The notes under the pieces: generated by a model
Told to the model about the DNA's origin: nothing
The model's input: only the letters and a program-made list of their open reading frames with translations
Databases searched by the model: none
Assembly: GCA_944333375.1 (NCBI GenBank)
Contig: CALVKX010000129.1
Coordinates: forward strand, 1-6,023
From: an uncultured Eubacteriales bacterium
GTDB lineage: Bacteria; Bacillota_A; Clostridia; Christensenellales; Aristaeellaceae
DNA: 6,023 bases
Reading direction: 5' to 3'
Program-made: the position numbers and the translations under genes
Shown here: piece by piece, positions 5,361 through 6,023 of the stretch
Layout of the letters: every line of letters starts with the position of its first letter
Position numbering within the stretch: the first letter of the stretch is position 1

Positions 5361-6023
5361 TCAGGGCTCGTCGCCCTCAGCCATGCGGTAGCCGACCCCT
5401 ACCTCGGTGAAGATGTACTTGGGCTGGGCCGGGGTTTTTTCGATCTTGCGGCGGATGTTGGCCATGTTGACCCGCAGGATCTTGTTGTCTCCCTTGGAGC
5501 AGGGCCCCCAGAGCTCCTTCATGATGAAGTCGTAGGTCAGCACCCGTCCGGCGTACTTGCCCAGCAGGGCCACGATGCGGTATTCGCCCTGGGTGAGCTG
5601 CGCGTCCACGCCGTCGACATAGACGCGGTATTTGTTATAGTCGATGGTGAGCCCGCCGGAGTGAAAGCAGCCCGTGCGCGCGATCTGGGCGTTCTGGCTC
5701 ATGGTCCGGGTATGCCTGAGCGCCATGCGGATGCGCGCCAGCAGCTCCGAGGCGCCAAAGGGCTTGGTGATGTAGTCGTCCGCGCCCAGGTCGATGGCCT
5801 CGACCTTGTCCGACTCGTGCGTGCGCGCCGAAAGGACGATGATGGGCGTGGAGGTCCATCTGCGCACGGAGCTTAAAAGGGTGTTGCCGTCCATGTCCGG
5901 CAGCCCCAGGTCCAGCAGGATCAGATCCGGGCAGTGCGAGGTAATCAGCGACAGCGCCTCGGCGCCTGTGGAGGCTTCCACGACCTCGTATTTGTTGGCG
6001 GTAAGGATGGCGCGAAGCAGCTT
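5361..6023 (-). CDS. kdpE: KdpE-like OmpR/PhoB family response regulator, N-terminus cut by the window edge
   Basis: The frame is open to the right edge and 220 residues are visible, beginning KLLRAILTANKYEV, which corresponds to helix 1 and strand 2 of a receiver domain. Only roughly a dozen residues, including the acidic pair near the start, are missing. The phospho-acceptor is Asp38 in DLILLDLGLPD, with Ser65 (IIVLSAR) and Lys87 (YITKPFG) as the conserved switch residues. A winged-helix DNA-binding domain occupies about 121-213, with LTQGEYRIVALL, ELWG and the C-terminal IFTEVGVGYRM. RRWTSTPIIVLSARTHESDK, GADDYITKPFG and the C-terminal domain closely resemble KdpE, the potassium-responsive regulator of kdpFABC, but no kdp genes or sensor kinase are visible, so this may be another KdpE-type regulator. 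A GTG at 5979-5981 is an internal valine codon, not the start. The gene converges with the kinase gene. Confidence 0.93.
   Translation of the reverse strand, partial: KLLRAILTANKYEVVEASTGAEALSLITSHCPDLILLDLGLPDMDGNTLLSSVRRWTSTPIIVLSARTHESDKVEAIDLGADDYITKPFGASELLARIRMALRHTRTMSQNAQIARTGCFHSGGLTIDYNKYRVYVDGVDAQLTQGEYRIVALLGKYAGRVLTYDFIMKELWGPCSKGDNKILRVNMANIRRKIEKTPAQPKYIFTEVGVGYRMAEGDEP

Noticed and set aside
4165..5361. A 398-codon minus-strand frame opposite yraN and the kinase gene
   Set aside because: No domain is recognisable. It would cross the promoter at 4328-4356 and the terminator at 5303-5345, and it shadows a clear PfkB kinase.
4863..5876. A 337-codon plus-strand frame covering the kinase 3' half and the regulator region
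   Set aside because: It is out of frame with the kinase and antisense to the KdpE-like regulator, has low-complexity Gly/Arg-rich composition, and passes through the terminator hairpin.
5979..5981. GTG as the start of the response regulator
   Set aside because: The frame continues to the window edge with good receiver-domain sequence (KLLRAILTANKYEV), so this codon is an internal valine.

Overview
The window is GC-rich chromosomal DNA (about 60% by eye) with short intergenic gaps and several overlapping genes. It most likely comes from a high-GC member of Bacillota, class Clostridia. The evidence is a small-type SRP RNA rather than the long Bacillus type, strong AGGAGG-type ribosome binding sites, and the style of the MATE, ribokinase-like and KdpE-like proteins. 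No taxon-specific marker is present, so this is inference. All genes look like ordinary housekeeping or metabolic genes. I saw no insertion sequence, phage gene, CRISPR array, tRNA or rRNA.

Left part (1-1109): the 3' end of a probable Nudix hydrolase gene overlaps the start codon of a LysR-type regulator by an ATGA junction. The pair is therefore probably co-transcribed and translationally coupled. A strong intrinsic terminator follows at 1071-1109.

Middle (1098-4331): a MATE-family multidrug/cation antiporter gene has a probable promoter overlapping that terminator and probably starts at TTG. After it comes a promoter and the gene for the signal recognition particle RNA (ffs, about 2553-2680). 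The terminal helix of this RNA plus a T-run forms its terminator. Only 33 bases further on starts glyA (serine hydroxymethyltransferase), which overlaps by 8 bases a small YraN/UPF0102 nuclease-like gene. No separate glyA promoter is visible, so glyA-yraN may depend on readthrough from the SRP RNA promoter.

Right part (4328-6023): a nearly perfect sigma-70-type promoter with an extended -10 has its -35 box over the yraN stop codon. It drives a ribokinase-like PfkB sugar kinase gene. A convergent gene on the minus strand encodes a KdpE-like OmpR/PhoB response regulator and runs off the right edge. A GC-rich hairpin between the two has its T-tract on the minus strand, so it ends the regulator transcript.

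I see no convincing new system. The points most worth checking are the SRP RNA-glyA arrangement, a dyad inside the SRP promoter spacer, and the rbsK-like promoter and leader with a possible leaderless 12-codon ORF.
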